Shown: positions 17,437 to 28,025 of the stretch, piece after piece
Layout: each line of letters begins with the position of its first letter
How positions within the stretch are numbered: the first letter of the stretch is position 1
Assembly (NCBI RefSeq): GCF_003148805.1
Contig: NZ_QGGX01000006.1
Span: 235,614 to 299,613 of the forward strand
DNA from: Aminobacter sp. AP02
Lineage (GTDB): Bacteria > Pseudomonadota > Alphaproteobacteria > Rhizobiales > Rhizobiaceae
Length of the DNA stretch: 64,000 bases
Reading direction: 5' to 3'
Notes under the pieces: generated by a model
Told to the model about the DNA's origin: nothing
Databases searched by the model: none
What the model saw: the letters and a program-made list of their open reading frames with translations, nothing else
Translations under genes and position numbers: made by a program

Positions 17437-18552
17437 TCAGACAATACGCAACTGGCTCTTGGGGTCGAAGAAAACCGCCTTGTCGAGATTGAAGGCGAGC
17501 TTTGTCTTCTGGCCTGCGTGTATGGCCGCATCGGCCCGCAGGCGCGCCACCACTTCCTTGCCACCCAGCTTGGTAACGGCGAACGTATCGGAACCTGCCG
17601 GCTCCACCACCTCGATCAGGCATTCGCCTTCTGCCAGCGACTTGGCATTGCGGTCGGCGCCGTCAGGGTCGGTCAGCGCTTCTGGCCGCACGCCGAAGAT
17701 CACTTCCTTACCCGAATACGCGCCGAGCGCACCGTTGGCGGTCTTGATCGGCAGCGCCAGCGGTTGCTCGCTGGGCCTGTCGAGTACGACGTTCAGCCCG
17801 CCTTCGCCCCTTTCGATGCGCGCGGTCAGAAGATTCATCGCCGGCGAGCCCATGAAGTCGGCGACGAACATGTTGGCCGGGCTGTTGTAGATCTCGGCCG
17901 GCGTGCCGAATTGCTGCAGTACGCCGTCCTTCAGCACGGCGATCTTGGAAGCCAGCGTCATCGCCTCGATCTGGTCGTGGGTGACGTAGACGATGGTCGT
18001 CTTCATGCGCTGGTGCAGGCGCTTGATCTCCGTGCGCATGTCGACCCGCAGCTTGGCGTCGAGATTGGACAACGGTTCGTCGAACAGGAACACTTGCGGA
18101 TTGCGTACCAGCGCTCGGCCCATGGCGACGCGCTGGCGCTGGCCGCCGGAAAGCTGGCTCGGCTTGCGATCGAGCAGGTGACCGATCTGCAGGATGTCGG
18201 CCACCTGCTTGATCGCCTTGTCGCGTTCGTCCTTGGGCACGCCACGGATTTCCATGCCGAAGGCGATATTCCCGGCGACCGTCATGTTCGGGTAGAGCGC
18301 ATAGGATTGGAACACCATGGCGATGTCGCGCTTGGACGGGTGCAGCCCGGCCACCGACTTGCCGTTGATGGCAATCTCGCCCGAGGTGATCGGTTCGAGC
18401 CCGGCGATCGTGTTGAGCAGCGTGGACTTGCCGCAGCCCGACGGGCCGACGAGCACGAGGAAGCCGCCCTTGTCGATCTCGATGTTGATGTCCTTCAGGA
18501 TCTCGACCTGGCCGTAGGACTTGTAGAGATTGCTGATCTTGAGAAACGACAT
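17437..18552 (-). CDS. Sugar ABC transporter ATPase (MalK/UgpC type)
   Basis: This 371-residue nucleotide-binding subunit powers the CUT1 importer encoded just upstream. Walker A is GPSGCGKST (near 37-45), signature LSGGQRQRVAMG (about 133), Walker B VFLFDEPLSNLD, H-loop VTHDQIEAM, and a C-terminal MalK-type TOBE/OB regulatory domain from about 240. This long C-terminal domain is typical of ATPases for sugars and glycerol-3-phosphate. It starts four bases after the second permease stop and precedes the GMC gene by one base. Confidence 0.93.
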   Translation of the reverse strand: MSFLKISNLYKSYGQVEILKDINIEIDKGGFLVLVGPSGCGKSTLLNTIAGLEPITSGEIAINGKSVAGLHPSKRDIAMVFQSYALYPNMTVAGNIAFGMEIRGVPKDERDKAIKQVADILQIGHLLDRKPSQLSGGQRQRVAMGRALVRNPQVFLFDEPLSNLDAKLRVDMRTEIKRLHQRMKTTIVYVTHDQIEAMTLASKIAVLKDGVLQQFGTPAEIYNSPANMFVADFMGSPAMNLLTARIERGEGGLNVVLDRPSEQPLALPIKTANGALGAYSGKEVIFGVRPEALTDPDGADRNAKSLAEGECLIEVVEPAGSDTFAVTKLGGKEVVARLRADAAIHAGQKTKLAFNLDKAVFFDPKSQLRIV

Positions 18553-18556
18553 GGGC

Positions 18557-19432
18557 TTACCCCTTGACCGCGCCGGCCATCAGGCCACGCACGAAGTAGC
18601 GTCCGGAGACGATGTAGACGATGAGGGTGGGAAGGGCCGCGAGGATCGCGCCGGCAAAATGGACGTTGTATTCCTTCACGCCGGTCGACGAGTTGACCAG
18701 GTTGTTTAGCGCCACCGTCAACGGGATGGAGTTGAAGCCTGAGAAGGACGACCCAAACAGGAAGTCGTTCCAGATGTTGGTAAACTGCCAGATGACGGTG
18801 ACGACGATGATCGGCCCCGACGACGGCAGAAGGATGCGGCGGAATATCTGAAAGAAGCTCGCGCCGTCGATCTGTGCCGCGCGGATCAACTCGGTTGGAA
18901 ACGCCTCGTAATAGTTGCGGAAGAAAAGCGTGGTGAAGCCAAGGCCGTAGATGGCGTGGATGAGCACCAGCCCGGTGATGGTGCCGGCAAGCCCGGTGAG
19001 GCCAAGGATGCGGGCCGATGGGATCAGCACGATCTGGAACGGGATGAAGCAGGCAAGCAGCATCATGCCGAAGACGATGCTGTCGCCCTTGAAGCGCCAT
19101 TTGGTCAGCACATAGCCGTTGAGCGCGCCGAGGATGGTGGAGATGGCGACCGCGGGAACGACCATCAGCACGGAGTTGATGAAATAGGGTTTGAGCCCGA
19201 CTGGCTGAACGCCAATCTGTGCCGTCGACCAGGCCGACAGCCAGGGCGCGATCGTCCATTGCTGTGGCAGCGCCAGCATGTTGCCTTGCCGGATCTCGTC
19301 GAGCGGCTTCAGCGAATTGACCACCATGACGTAGAGCGGAAGCAGGTAGTAGATCGCAAACAGGATCAGCACGACGTAGATGATTGCGCGGGCAAAGATG
19401 CTGTTGCGGGTGGCGACGTCTTGGGAGCTCAT
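18557..19432 (-). CDS. Sugar ABC transporter permease (MalG-like)
   Basis: This 291-residue inner-membrane permease of the CUT1 family has about six helices, the first around residues 15-37 (IIYVVLILFAIYYLLPLYVMV). The EAA loop that docks the ATPase is EAFPTELIRAAQIDGAS. It overlaps the upstream permease by ATGA and is followed four bases later by the ATPase. With the binding protein and sister permease it forms one importer that resembles GtsABC-type glucose systems. Confidence 0.93.
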   Translation of the reverse strand: MSSQDVATRNSIFARAIIYVVLILFAIYYLLPLYVMVVNSLKPLDEIRQGNMLALPQQWTIAPWLSAWSTAQIGVQPVGLKPYFINSVLMVVPAVAISTILGALNGYVLTKWRFKGDSIVFGMMLLACFIPFQIVLIPSARILGLTGLAGTITGLVLIHAIYGLGFTTLFFRNYYEAFPTELIRAAQIDGASFFQIFRRILLPSSGPIIVVTVIWQFTNIWNDFLFGSSFSGFNSIPLTVALNNLVNSSTGVKEYNVHFAGAILAALPTLIVYIVSGRYFVRGLMAGAVKG

Positions 19433-20346
19433 TTCTTCTTCCCCCCGAGCTCAGAGTAGAGATAGGGCACGATGATGGTGAAGATCATCATCATCATGAT
19501 GATCGCGGAAGCTGCGCCCATGCCCATTTCGTTGCGGCCGAATGTGAATTTCTGCATGAACAATGCCGGGGTCCAGGTCGCGGTGCCCGGGCCGCCGTCG
19601 GTCATCGCCACGACGAGGTCGTAGGACTTGATGGCGAGGTGGGCGAGCACGACGAATGCCGACAGGAACACCGGCCGCATCAGCGGGATGATGATGCGGC
19701 GATAGATGGTAAGCGTCGAAGCCCCGTCTATCTGGGCGGCCTTGATGATCTCATTGTCGACGCCGCGCAGGCCGGCAAGAAACATCGCCATGACGAAGCC
19801 CGACGACTGCCAGACCGCGGCGATAACGATGGTGTAGATCGCCATCTTGCCGTCCTTGATCCAGCGGAACGAAAAGCTTTCCCAGCCCCATGACTGCATG
19901 ACGTGCTCAAGCCCGATGCCTGGATCGAGGAACCATTTCCAGGCAACGCCGGTGACGATGAACGACAACGCCATGGGGTACAGGTAGATCGGCCGCAGGA
20001 AACCTTCGCCGCGGATCTTCTGATCGAGGAAGATGGCGAGCGCCAGCCCGATCGCGCTGCACACCACGATGTACAGTACCGAGAAGATGGCGAGGTTCTT
20101 CAGCGCCGTGATCCAGTTGGGGTGGTTGAACAGCCTGACATAGTTGCCGAAGCCGACCCAGGTCGAAAAATCGGGCAACAGCTTCGAGCCGGAAAACGAC
20201 AGGAAGGCCGTGAAGATGATGAAGCCGTACACGAAGATGAGGATCACAGCGAAGCTTGGCGCCAGCACCAGCTTCGGCAGCAGGTCCTGCATCGTCGCGC
20301 GCGGGTTCGTTACCGCGCGGGGTGCGGTCGTCGTAAGATCGGCCAT
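19429..20346 (-). CDS. Sugar ABC transporter permease (MalF-like)
   Basis: This 305-residue CUT1 permease is partner of the MalG-like protein. Membrane helices start near residue 27 (LVLAPSFAVILIFVYGFIIF); a large periplasmic loop and the EAA loop NEIIKAAQIDGAST follow. It ends LGGKKK and overlaps the next gene by four bases. It begins 66 bases after the binding-protein gene, and a strong hairpin lies in that gap. Confidence 0.93.
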   Translation of the reverse strand: MADLTTTAPRAVTNPRATMQDLLPKLVLAPSFAVILIFVYGFIIFTAFLSFSGSKLLPDFSTWVGFGNYVRLFNHPNWITALKNLAIFSVLYIVVCSAIGLALAIFLDQKIRGEGFLRPIYLYPMALSFIVTGVAWKWFLDPGIGLEHVMQSWGWESFSFRWIKDGKMAIYTIVIAAVWQSSGFVMAMFLAGLRGVDNEIIKAAQIDGASTLTIYRRIIIPLMRPVFLSAFVVLAHLAIKSYDLVVAMTDGGPGTATWTPALFMQKFTFGRNEMGMGAASAIIMMMMIFTIIVPYLYSELGGKKK

Positions 20347-20377
20347 GGGTCCAGCCTCTGGGTTGATCCGGTAAGGA

Positions 20378-20401
20378 GTGCCCCGGCCGAAGCCGGGGCA
20401 C
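20378..20401 (-). repeat. Intercistronic hairpin between binding protein and permease genes
   Basis: GTGCCCCGGC-CGAA-GCCGGGGCAC is a perfect 10-bp stem with a tetraloop. There is no T run on either side, so it is not a full terminator. Such hairpins after binding-protein genes usually block 3' exonucleases and raise binding-protein mRNA over permease mRNA. Confidence 0.65.
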
Positions 20402-20411
20402 GGGGCTAAAT

Positions 20412-21665
20412 TCAGCCCTTGGCGGCGGCAACCGCCTCGACGAGCGCAGCCGCTGCGGCCTTGGAGTCGATCTCGCCGTTGAAGTGGCGGGTCACCACGT
20501 CATAGAGCGCGTTCTTGACCGCGGCCGGTGCGGCATAGCCATGAGCCATCGAGCCGAACACCTTGCCGGCGGCGCTGGCTTCGGCCAGATCCTTGATGCC
20601 CTTCTTGCCGCAATCGTCGAAAGCGGTGTCTGGCACGTCGGTACGCGCCGGCACAGACCCCTTGACGACGTTGAACGAAGACTGGAACGCCGGATCCTCG
20701 ATGTCGGCAGCCATCTGCAGCTGCGCCTTCTTCTTGTCGTCGCCGACCTTGAACATCATGAACATGTCGGAGTTGAAGGTGACAGCGCCTTGCGTGCCGG
20801 GGAAGCGGATACACACGAAGTCACTGCCCGGTTTCTGGCCAGCCTTCAGGAACTCGCCCTTGGCCCAGTCGCCCATCATCTGCATGCCGGCCTTGCCTTC
20901 GATGACCATTGCCGAAGCGAGGTTCCAGTCACGACCGGAGAAGTCCTTGTCGACATAGGTCTTGAGCTTGGCCATGCGGTCGAAGGCTTCGACCATCTTG
21001 TCCGAACCCAAAGCCGCCGGATCGAGGTCGATCATCGACTGTTTGTAGAAATCGGTGCCGAGCGACAGCACGACGGCGTCGAAGATGGTGGCATCCTGCC
21101 AGGCCTGGCCGCCATGGCCGAGCGGGCTGATGCCGTTGGCCTTCATCTTGTCGAGAACGACAATCAGCTCGTCCCAGCTCTCGGGTGCCTTGCCGCCGGC
21201 AGCGTCGAGCGCCTTCTTGTTGATCCAGACCCAGTTGGTCGAGTGCACGTTTACGGGTGCTGCGATCCACTTGCCGTCATGCTTGGCGAAGTTCTGCAGC
21301 GCAGCGGGGACGACCTTGTCCCAGCCTTCCTTGTCGGCCACTTCGCCGAGATCGCCGACCACGCCCTGGTTGGCCCAGTCGGTAATGTCGAAGCCGAGGG
21401 CCTGCACGGCGGTAGGCGGATCGCCTGCGGTGACGCGGGCGCGTAGCGCGGTCATTGCCGCTTCACCGCCGCCGCCGGCGACGGGCATGTCCTTCCAGGT
21501 CACGCCCTGGGCTTCAAGATTCTTCTTCAGGACATCGAGTGCAGCGGCCTCGCCGCCCGACGTCCACCAGTGCAGCACTTCCACACTCTCATCGGCATGC
21601 GCCATCGGCATGGGTGCTGCGAATAATGCCGCAACAGCCGCCGTACTCATCAAAAACTTACGCAT
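20412..21665 (-). CDS. Periplasmic sugar-binding protein of CUT1 ABC transporter
   Basis: This 417-residue family-1 solute-binding protein has a Sec signal peptide ([20 protein letters not shown], cut after AHA at about residue 24). The mature start [17 protein letters not shown], and the [16 protein letters not shown] stretch after it, are typical of GtsA/glucose-mannose binding proteins of Pseudomonas and rhizobia. Two Trp-rich segments could stack on a sugar ring. GGGAGGAACTGG precedes the ATG. It is the first transporter gene of the array, 94 bases after the aldehyde dehydrogenase. A monosaccharide or sugar acid ligand is likely, but the exact one is not known. Confidence 0.92.
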   Translation of the reverse strand: MRKFLMSTAAVAALFAAPMPMAHADESVEVLHWWTSGGEAAALDVLKKNLEAQGVTWKDMPVAGGGGEAAMTALRARVTAGDPPTAVQALGFDITDWANQGVVGDLGEVADKEGWDKVVPAALQNFAKHDGKWIAAPVNVHSTNWVWINKKALDAAGGKAPESWDELIVVLDKMKANGISPLGHGGQAWQDATIFDAVVLSLGTDFYKQSMIDLDPAALGSDKMVEAFDRMAKLKTYVDKDFSGRDWNLASAMVIEGKAGMQMMGDWAKGEFLKAGQKPGSDFVCIRFPGTQGAVTFNSDMFMMFKVGDDKKKAQLQMAADIEDPAFQSSFNVVKGSVPARTDVPDTAFDDCGKKGIKDLAEASAAGKVFGSMAHGYAAPAAVKNALYDVVTRHFNGEIDSKAAAAALVEAVAAAKG

Positions 21666-21758
21666 TCCAGTTCCTCCCGGGTTGCAAGTTCCTCACGCAT
21701 CATTGCGTGGCATAAGTTCCCTTCGGCCCCGCCTCGGGGAATTCCTCCTCTTGTCCGC

Positions 21759-23279
21759 TCAGGAGCGTGCCTCTTTCGGCATCCAATGGCCCGTGCGCGG
21801 TCCTATATGCATGTTGAGCGTCTTGGTTTCGGTGTAGTCTTCCACCGCATGGCGGCCGAGTTCTCGGCCGATGCCAGACTGGCGATAGCCGCCAAACGGC
21901 AGTTCGGAAGCGCCGTCCATGAAGGTGTTCATCCACACGGTGCCTGCTCGCACCCGCCGGCCGACAGTCAGGCAGGTGTCGAAGTCGCGGCTCCAAACGC
22001 CAGCCGACAGGCCATAGTCGATCGAATTGGCGATGCGGATCGCCTCGTCAGTGGTCTCGAAGGTAAGTACCGAAAGCACCGGCCCGAACACCTCCTCGCG
22101 CGCCACCGCCATGTCGGGGGCGACCGACGACAGGATCGTCGGTTCCATGAACTGGCCAAGGCCGAGATCGGCAGAAGAACCGCCGATGGCGACACTCGCG
22201 CCACTGTCTCTCGCACCATTCACATAAGTGACGATCTTCGCAAGATGCTGCGGCGTGATGATAGCACCAACCTGTGTTTCAGGGTCGAGCGGATCGCCAA
22301 CCTTGACCTTGGCGGACAGAGCCGCGACGCGAGCGGTGACCTCGTCGGCGATATCTCGATGCACGATCAGGCGCGAGCCGGCATTGCAGCATTCGCCCGC
22401 ATTGAAGTACGCGCCGAACACCGCCGCATCGACGAAATCGTCGAGATTGGCGTCGGGGAACACGATCTGCGGGTTCTTGCCGCCGAGTTCCAGCGACACC
22501 TTCTTCAGCGTCTGCGCCGCGTTCGCCATGGTCAACCGGCCGATGCCGGTCGAGCCGGTGAACGACACCATGTCGACGTCGGGATGGCTGGTCAGCGGCG
22601 CGCCCGCCTCCGGGCCGGTGCCGACGATGATGTTGACCACGCCCGCGGGCACGCCGGCGGCCTCCAGGATCTCGCCCAGCACCAGCGTCGAGCCGGAGGT
22701 CAGTTCAGACGGCTTGACCACCGCCGTGCAGCCGGCGGCCAGCGCAAACGGCAGCTTCTGGCTGACGATCAGGAACGGGAAGTTCCACGGCGTGATGATC
22801 GAAACCACGCCGATCGCCTCGCGCAGCACCACGCCCAACGTGCCGTCGCCGAGCGTATTGTAGCTCTCGCCATGGAGGCCACGGGCCAAGGCCGCGGCAT
22901 AGCGCCAGATATCGGCGGCACCGGCCAGTTCGCCCTTGGCCTGCGAGATCGGCTTGCCGGATTCGATGCAGTCGAGGAAGGCAAGCTCGTCGGCGCGTGC
23001 AGCGATCATGTCGGCGGCACGCAAAAGGATCAGTGAGCGTTCAGCGCCGGTCATGCGCGGCCAGTGGCCGTCATCGAACGCGCGGCGCGCTGCCGCAATT
23101 GCCCCTTCCGCATCCACCTTTGTGGCAGCCTGATAGCGGCTGACGACGACGCCATGTCCGGGGCTCGCGCGCTCGATGGTCTTGCCTTCGCCGCCGGCGG
23201 TCCACTTGCCGTCGATCAGCATCTTGAACTCGCGGACCTTGAAACCGACGAGCGGCTTGGGGCGCATCAGGACCGTCAT
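21759..23279 (-). CDS. NAD(P)-dependent aldehyde dehydrogenase
   Basis: This aldehyde dehydrogenase of about 506 residues oxidises an aldehyde to a carboxylate. The general base Glu is in SLELGGKNPQ, the nucleophile Cys in NAGECCNAGSR, the oxyanion Asn in TPWNFPFL, and the cofactor loop in FTGSTGIGR. The ATG at 23279 is preferred over the one at 23285 because GGGAG then sits seven bases upstream; it overlaps the enoyl-CoA hydratase stop as TGATG. An acid product would fit the CoA-transferase two genes upstream, suggesting aldehyde to acid to acyl-CoA. Betaine-aldehyde-type homologues are similar, so the family alone does not fix the substrate. Confidence 0.9.
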   Translation of the reverse strand: MTVLMRPKPLVGFKVREFKMLIDGKWTAGGEGKTIERASPGHGVVVSRYQAATKVDAEGAIAAARRAFDDGHWPRMTGAERSLILLRAADMIAARADELAFLDCIESGKPISQAKGELAGAADIWRYAAALARGLHGESYNTLGDGTLGVVLREAIGVVSIITPWNFPFLIVSQKLPFALAAGCTAVVKPSELTSGSTLVLGEILEAAGVPAGVVNIIVGTGPEAGAPLTSHPDVDMVSFTGSTGIGRLTMANAAQTLKKVSLELGGKNPQIVFPDANLDDFVDAAVFGAYFNAGECCNAGSRLIVHRDIADEVTARVAALSAKVKVGDPLDPETQVGAIITPQHLAKIVTYVNGARDSGASVAIGGSSADLGLGQFMEPTILSSVAPDMAVAREEVFGPVLSVLTFETTDEAIRIANSIDYGLSAGVWSRDFDTCLTVGRRVRAGTVWMNTFMDGASELPFGGYRQSGIGRELGRHAVEDYTETKTLNMHIGPRTGHWMPKEARS

Positions 23280-24058
23280 CACCATTCTCCCGTAAATTTG
23301 GCGGCACGCTTCTCGCTGAAGGCCGCGACCCCCTCCTTGAGGTCTCCGGTCTTTGCCACGAGAATCGAACCCAATGCCTCGACGGCGGTGCCATTGTCTT
23401 CGCCGTTCGCGGTCGCGATCATCAGTTTTGAGACCTCGACTGCCGCCGGACCACGCGCCGCGATCCTGGCCGCATAGTCGCGCGCGGCGGCCACTGCCCC
23501 GCCGGTCTCGACCACATGGTCAACCAGTCCGAGCGCGGCCGCCTCGTCGGCGGAAAAGACCTCGCCGCCCAGCGCCATGCGCCGCACCACCTGCGCACCG
23601 GCACGGCGCACCAGCCGCTGCGTGCCCGACCACCCCGGAACCATGCCGAGCCCAGTCTCCGGCAGGCCGATCTTCACCTGCCGCTCGGCGATGCGGATGT
23701 CGGCGGCTATCGCCAGCTCCAGCCCGCCGCCCAGCGCGTGGCCATTGATGGCGGCGATCAGCGGCATGCGAAGCGTCGCGAGGCGTTCGAACACGCGATG
23801 GCCAAAGCGCACCCAGGCATGGCCGAACTCGCCCGGCGTCATCGCGCCCCAGGCCTTGATGTCGCCACCGGCCGAAAATGCCTTGCCTTCGCCGGTGAGG
23901 ATGGCGACACGGATTTCCGCATTGGCCTCGACCTCGTCGCAGGCCTGAGACAGCGCTTTCAGCATGTCGATGTCGAAGGCATTGAGCTTGTCCGGCCGTG
24001 CCGCTGTGATGACGGCGACATGGCCGGAGAATTCGACCTTGATGCGCTGGTCAGCCAT
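23279..24058 (-). CDS. Enoyl-CoA hydratase/isomerase family protein
   Basis: This 259-residue crotonase-fold enzyme acts on a CoA thioester by hydration, isomerisation or C-C cleavage. The oxyanion-hole motifs are AFSAGGDIKAW and NGHALGGGLELAI; the catalytic acids normally found near residues 115-140 appear as ETGLGMVPG, with one Glu where the pair usually sits. The start ATG at 24058 overlaps the CoA-transferase gene by eight bases, so the two are translationally coupled. That pairing suggests it acts on the CoA ester made by the transferase. Confidence 0.9.
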   Translation of the reverse strand: MADQRIKVEFSGHVAVITAARPDKLNAFDIDMLKALSQACDEVEANAEIRVAILTGEGKAFSAGGDIKAWGAMTPGEFGHAWVRFGHRVFERLATLRMPLIAAINGHALGGGLELAIAADIRIAERQVKIGLPETGLGMVPGWSGTQRLVRRAGAQVVRRMALGGEVFSADEAAALGLVDHVVETGGAVAAARDYAARIAARGPAAVEVSKLMIATANGEDNGTAVEALGSILVAKTGDLKEGVAAFSEKRAAKFTGEW

Positions 24059-25661
24059 GGGCGCGTTCCAGCTTGCGTTCGGCCTTGCGTGGCAACTTAA
24101 GGCCGATTGGCGCGTCTGCAAACAGCGCCGCATCCATCTGCTTGAGCTTGTCCGAAACGATCAACGCGAATTCCGACTGGTCGAGGATATGCGCCTGCAG
24201 CTCGACGCCCGGCGCGATCTCGGTCAGCAAGATGCCTTGAGGCGTGAGCTTCATCACGCAGCGTTCGGTGACATAGGTGATGTCCTGGCCCTGCTCGACG
24301 CCGCGGCGCCCGGAAAAGGTGACGTGCTCGACCTCATTGACCAGCTTCTTGAGCTTGCCTTCCTTGTCGATGACCAGCTTGCCGCCCTCGATACCGAGCT
24401 TGGCGCCGGCATTGAACATGCCGGAGAAGACGATCTTTTTCGCCCGCGCCGTGATGTCGACGAAGCCGCCGGCACCCGCCGTCACATGCGGGCGGAAGCT
24501 GAGCTTGGAGACGTTGACCGAACCGCTGCGGTCGATCTCGAGGAACGACAGCAGCGAGGCGTCGAAGCCCGCGCCCTGGAAATAGGTGAACTGGTAGGGC
24601 GACGGCATGAAGGCATCGGCATTCGAGGCACAGCCGAAGGCGAAGTCGAGCAGCGGCACGCCGCCAACTGCCCCCTGCTCGATCACCCAGGTGACCTCGC
24701 CGTGCAGCCCCTCCTCGAGCAGGATACGCGGCACGTTGGCCGAGATGCCGAAGCCGAGATTGACGGCACTTCCCGCCTGCAACTCCTGCGCCACGCGGCG
24801 CGCGATGACCTTCTGGATGTTGAACTCGGGCACGCGGAAACTGTCGAGCGGGCGCATGATTTCGCCTGAGATCGCCGGGTCGTACAACGTCTGCGTCGTC
24901 TGCTTTTGCTCGGGATCGACGACGATGTAGTCGACCAGCATGCCGGGAACGCGCACGTCATGCGGCCTGAGCGAGCCATGCTTGGTGATGCGCTTCACCT
25001 GCGCGATGACGATGCCGCCATTGTTGCGCGCAGCGAGCGCCTGGTCGAGCCCACCGAGATAAGCGCCCTCATGCTCGTAGGTCAGGTTGCCGCGCTCGTC
25101 TGATGTCGTCGCCCGGATGATCGCCACCTGCGGCTTGATGACAGGGAAATAAAGCCAGTCCTCGCCCTCGAAGCTGACCTTCTTGACCAGCGGTTCGGCC
25201 GCGGCGCGCGCGTTCATGGCGCAGCCCTGACGCTCGGGGTCGACGAAGGTGTCGAGCCCGATCTTGGTCAGCACGCCCGGCCGCTTGGCCGCCGCCTCGC
25301 GATGCATGTCGAACATGATGCCCGAGGGCACGTTGTAGGCGGCCACCTCCTCGTTGCCGATCATCTGCCAGATCAGCGGCGGCTCGGCACTGGACGGTCC
25401 CGACGGGTAGGAACCGCCGATGATCTTCTTCAGCAGGCCCTTCCTAGCGATATGGTCGACACCCTTGATGCCACTCATGTCGCCGGCAGCGATGGGGTGC
25501 AGCGTCGTCAGATCCCGCGGATGCCCTGATGCCTCGAAACGCTCTCCGATAGCCCTCAGCATCAGGTCAGGGCAGCCAAGCCCGCTCGACGACGACACCG
25601 AAACGACCGCGCCGTCGGGAATCAGGTTCGCCGCCTCGGCTGGCGTGATGTGCTTGCCCAT
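24051..25661 (-). CDS. Family I CoA-transferase (fused alpha-beta, YdiF/propionate-CoA-transferase-like)
   Basis: This 536-residue fused class I CoA-transferase moves CoA from a donor acyl-CoA to a short acid. The N-terminal half carries GSSSGLGCPDLML-like and GGSYPSGPS segments. The catalytic Glu is in VIEQGAVGGVP near residue 325. Fused alpha-beta length agrees with YdiF and propionate-CoA transferases. The start at 25661 (MGKHITPAEA) is four bases after the Gfo/Idh stop. It is unusual for such an enzyme to share an operon with a sugar importer, and it implies that an acid fragment of the substrate is activated here. Confidence 0.89.
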   Translation of the reverse strand: MGKHITPAEAANLIPDGAVVSVSSSSGLGCPDLMLRAIGERFEASGHPRDLTTLHPIAAGDMSGIKGVDHIARKGLLKKIIGGSYPSGPSSAEPPLIWQMIGNEEVAAYNVPSGIMFDMHREAAAKRPGVLTKIGLDTFVDPERQGCAMNARAAAEPLVKKVSFEGEDWLYFPVIKPQVAIIRATTSDERGNLTYEHEGAYLGGLDQALAARNNGGIVIAQVKRITKHGSLRPHDVRVPGMLVDYIVVDPEQKQTTQTLYDPAISGEIMRPLDSFRVPEFNIQKVIARRVAQELQAGSAVNLGFGISANVPRILLEEGLHGEVTWVIEQGAVGGVPLLDFAFGCASNADAFMPSPYQFTYFQGAGFDASLLSFLEIDRSGSVNVSKLSFRPHVTAGAGGFVDITARAKKIVFSGMFNAGAKLGIEGGKLVIDKEGKLKKLVNEVEHVTFSGRRGVEQGQDITYVTERCVMKLTPQGILLTEIAPGVELQAHILDQSEFALIVSDKLKQMDAALFADAPIGLKLPRKAERKLERAHG

Positions 25662-25665
25662 CGCC

Positions 25666-27707
<2,042 letters not shown>

Positions 27708-27750
27708 AACGAACCTCCCGGGGAAGCGTCTTTGGCTCCCTTTTCCGAGT

Positions 27751-27779
27751 TCATTAATTGGAACGTTCCAAACTGTCAA
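27751..27779 (-). promoter_or_regulatory. Promoter and LacI operator of the catabolic operon
   Basis: On the minus strand TTGACA (plus 27774-27779) and TAATGA (27751-27756) are 17 bases apart. The spacer contains the perfect palindrome TTGGAACGTTCCAA (27758-27771), a classic LacI-family half-site pair around a central CG. Binding there would exclude RNA polymerase. Confidence 0.82.
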
Positions 27780-27970
27780 GCAAGGATGGACGCGAACGTC
27801 GCCGATTTTACCTGGGACGAGCGCCACGAGCCGAACCCATATCGCCCAAGAATTGTACACAATCTGGCATTTCAAACGATTTACGACAATTCGCAGCGTC
27901 GACATGCGCTGTCAGCAGCCCTCTTCTGCAGATTCAAAACTCCCCGAGCACAACGGCACAAAATTCGAAC

Positions 27971-27999
27971 TTGAAATTTGGAACGATCTAAATTACCGA
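27971..27999 (+). promoter_or_regulatory. Promoter and second LacI operator for the DUF993 gene
   Basis: TTGAAA (27971-27976) and TACCGA (27994-27999) are 17 bases apart. The spacer holds TTGGAACGATCTAA (27978-27991), which matches 12 of 14 positions of the perfect operator at 27758. The same placement in both divergent promoters supports common control. Between the two sites (27780-27970) no other feature was found. Confidence 0.72.
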
Positions 28000-28025
28000 G
28001 ATGCAGCCGATCAGGGGAGGAACCC

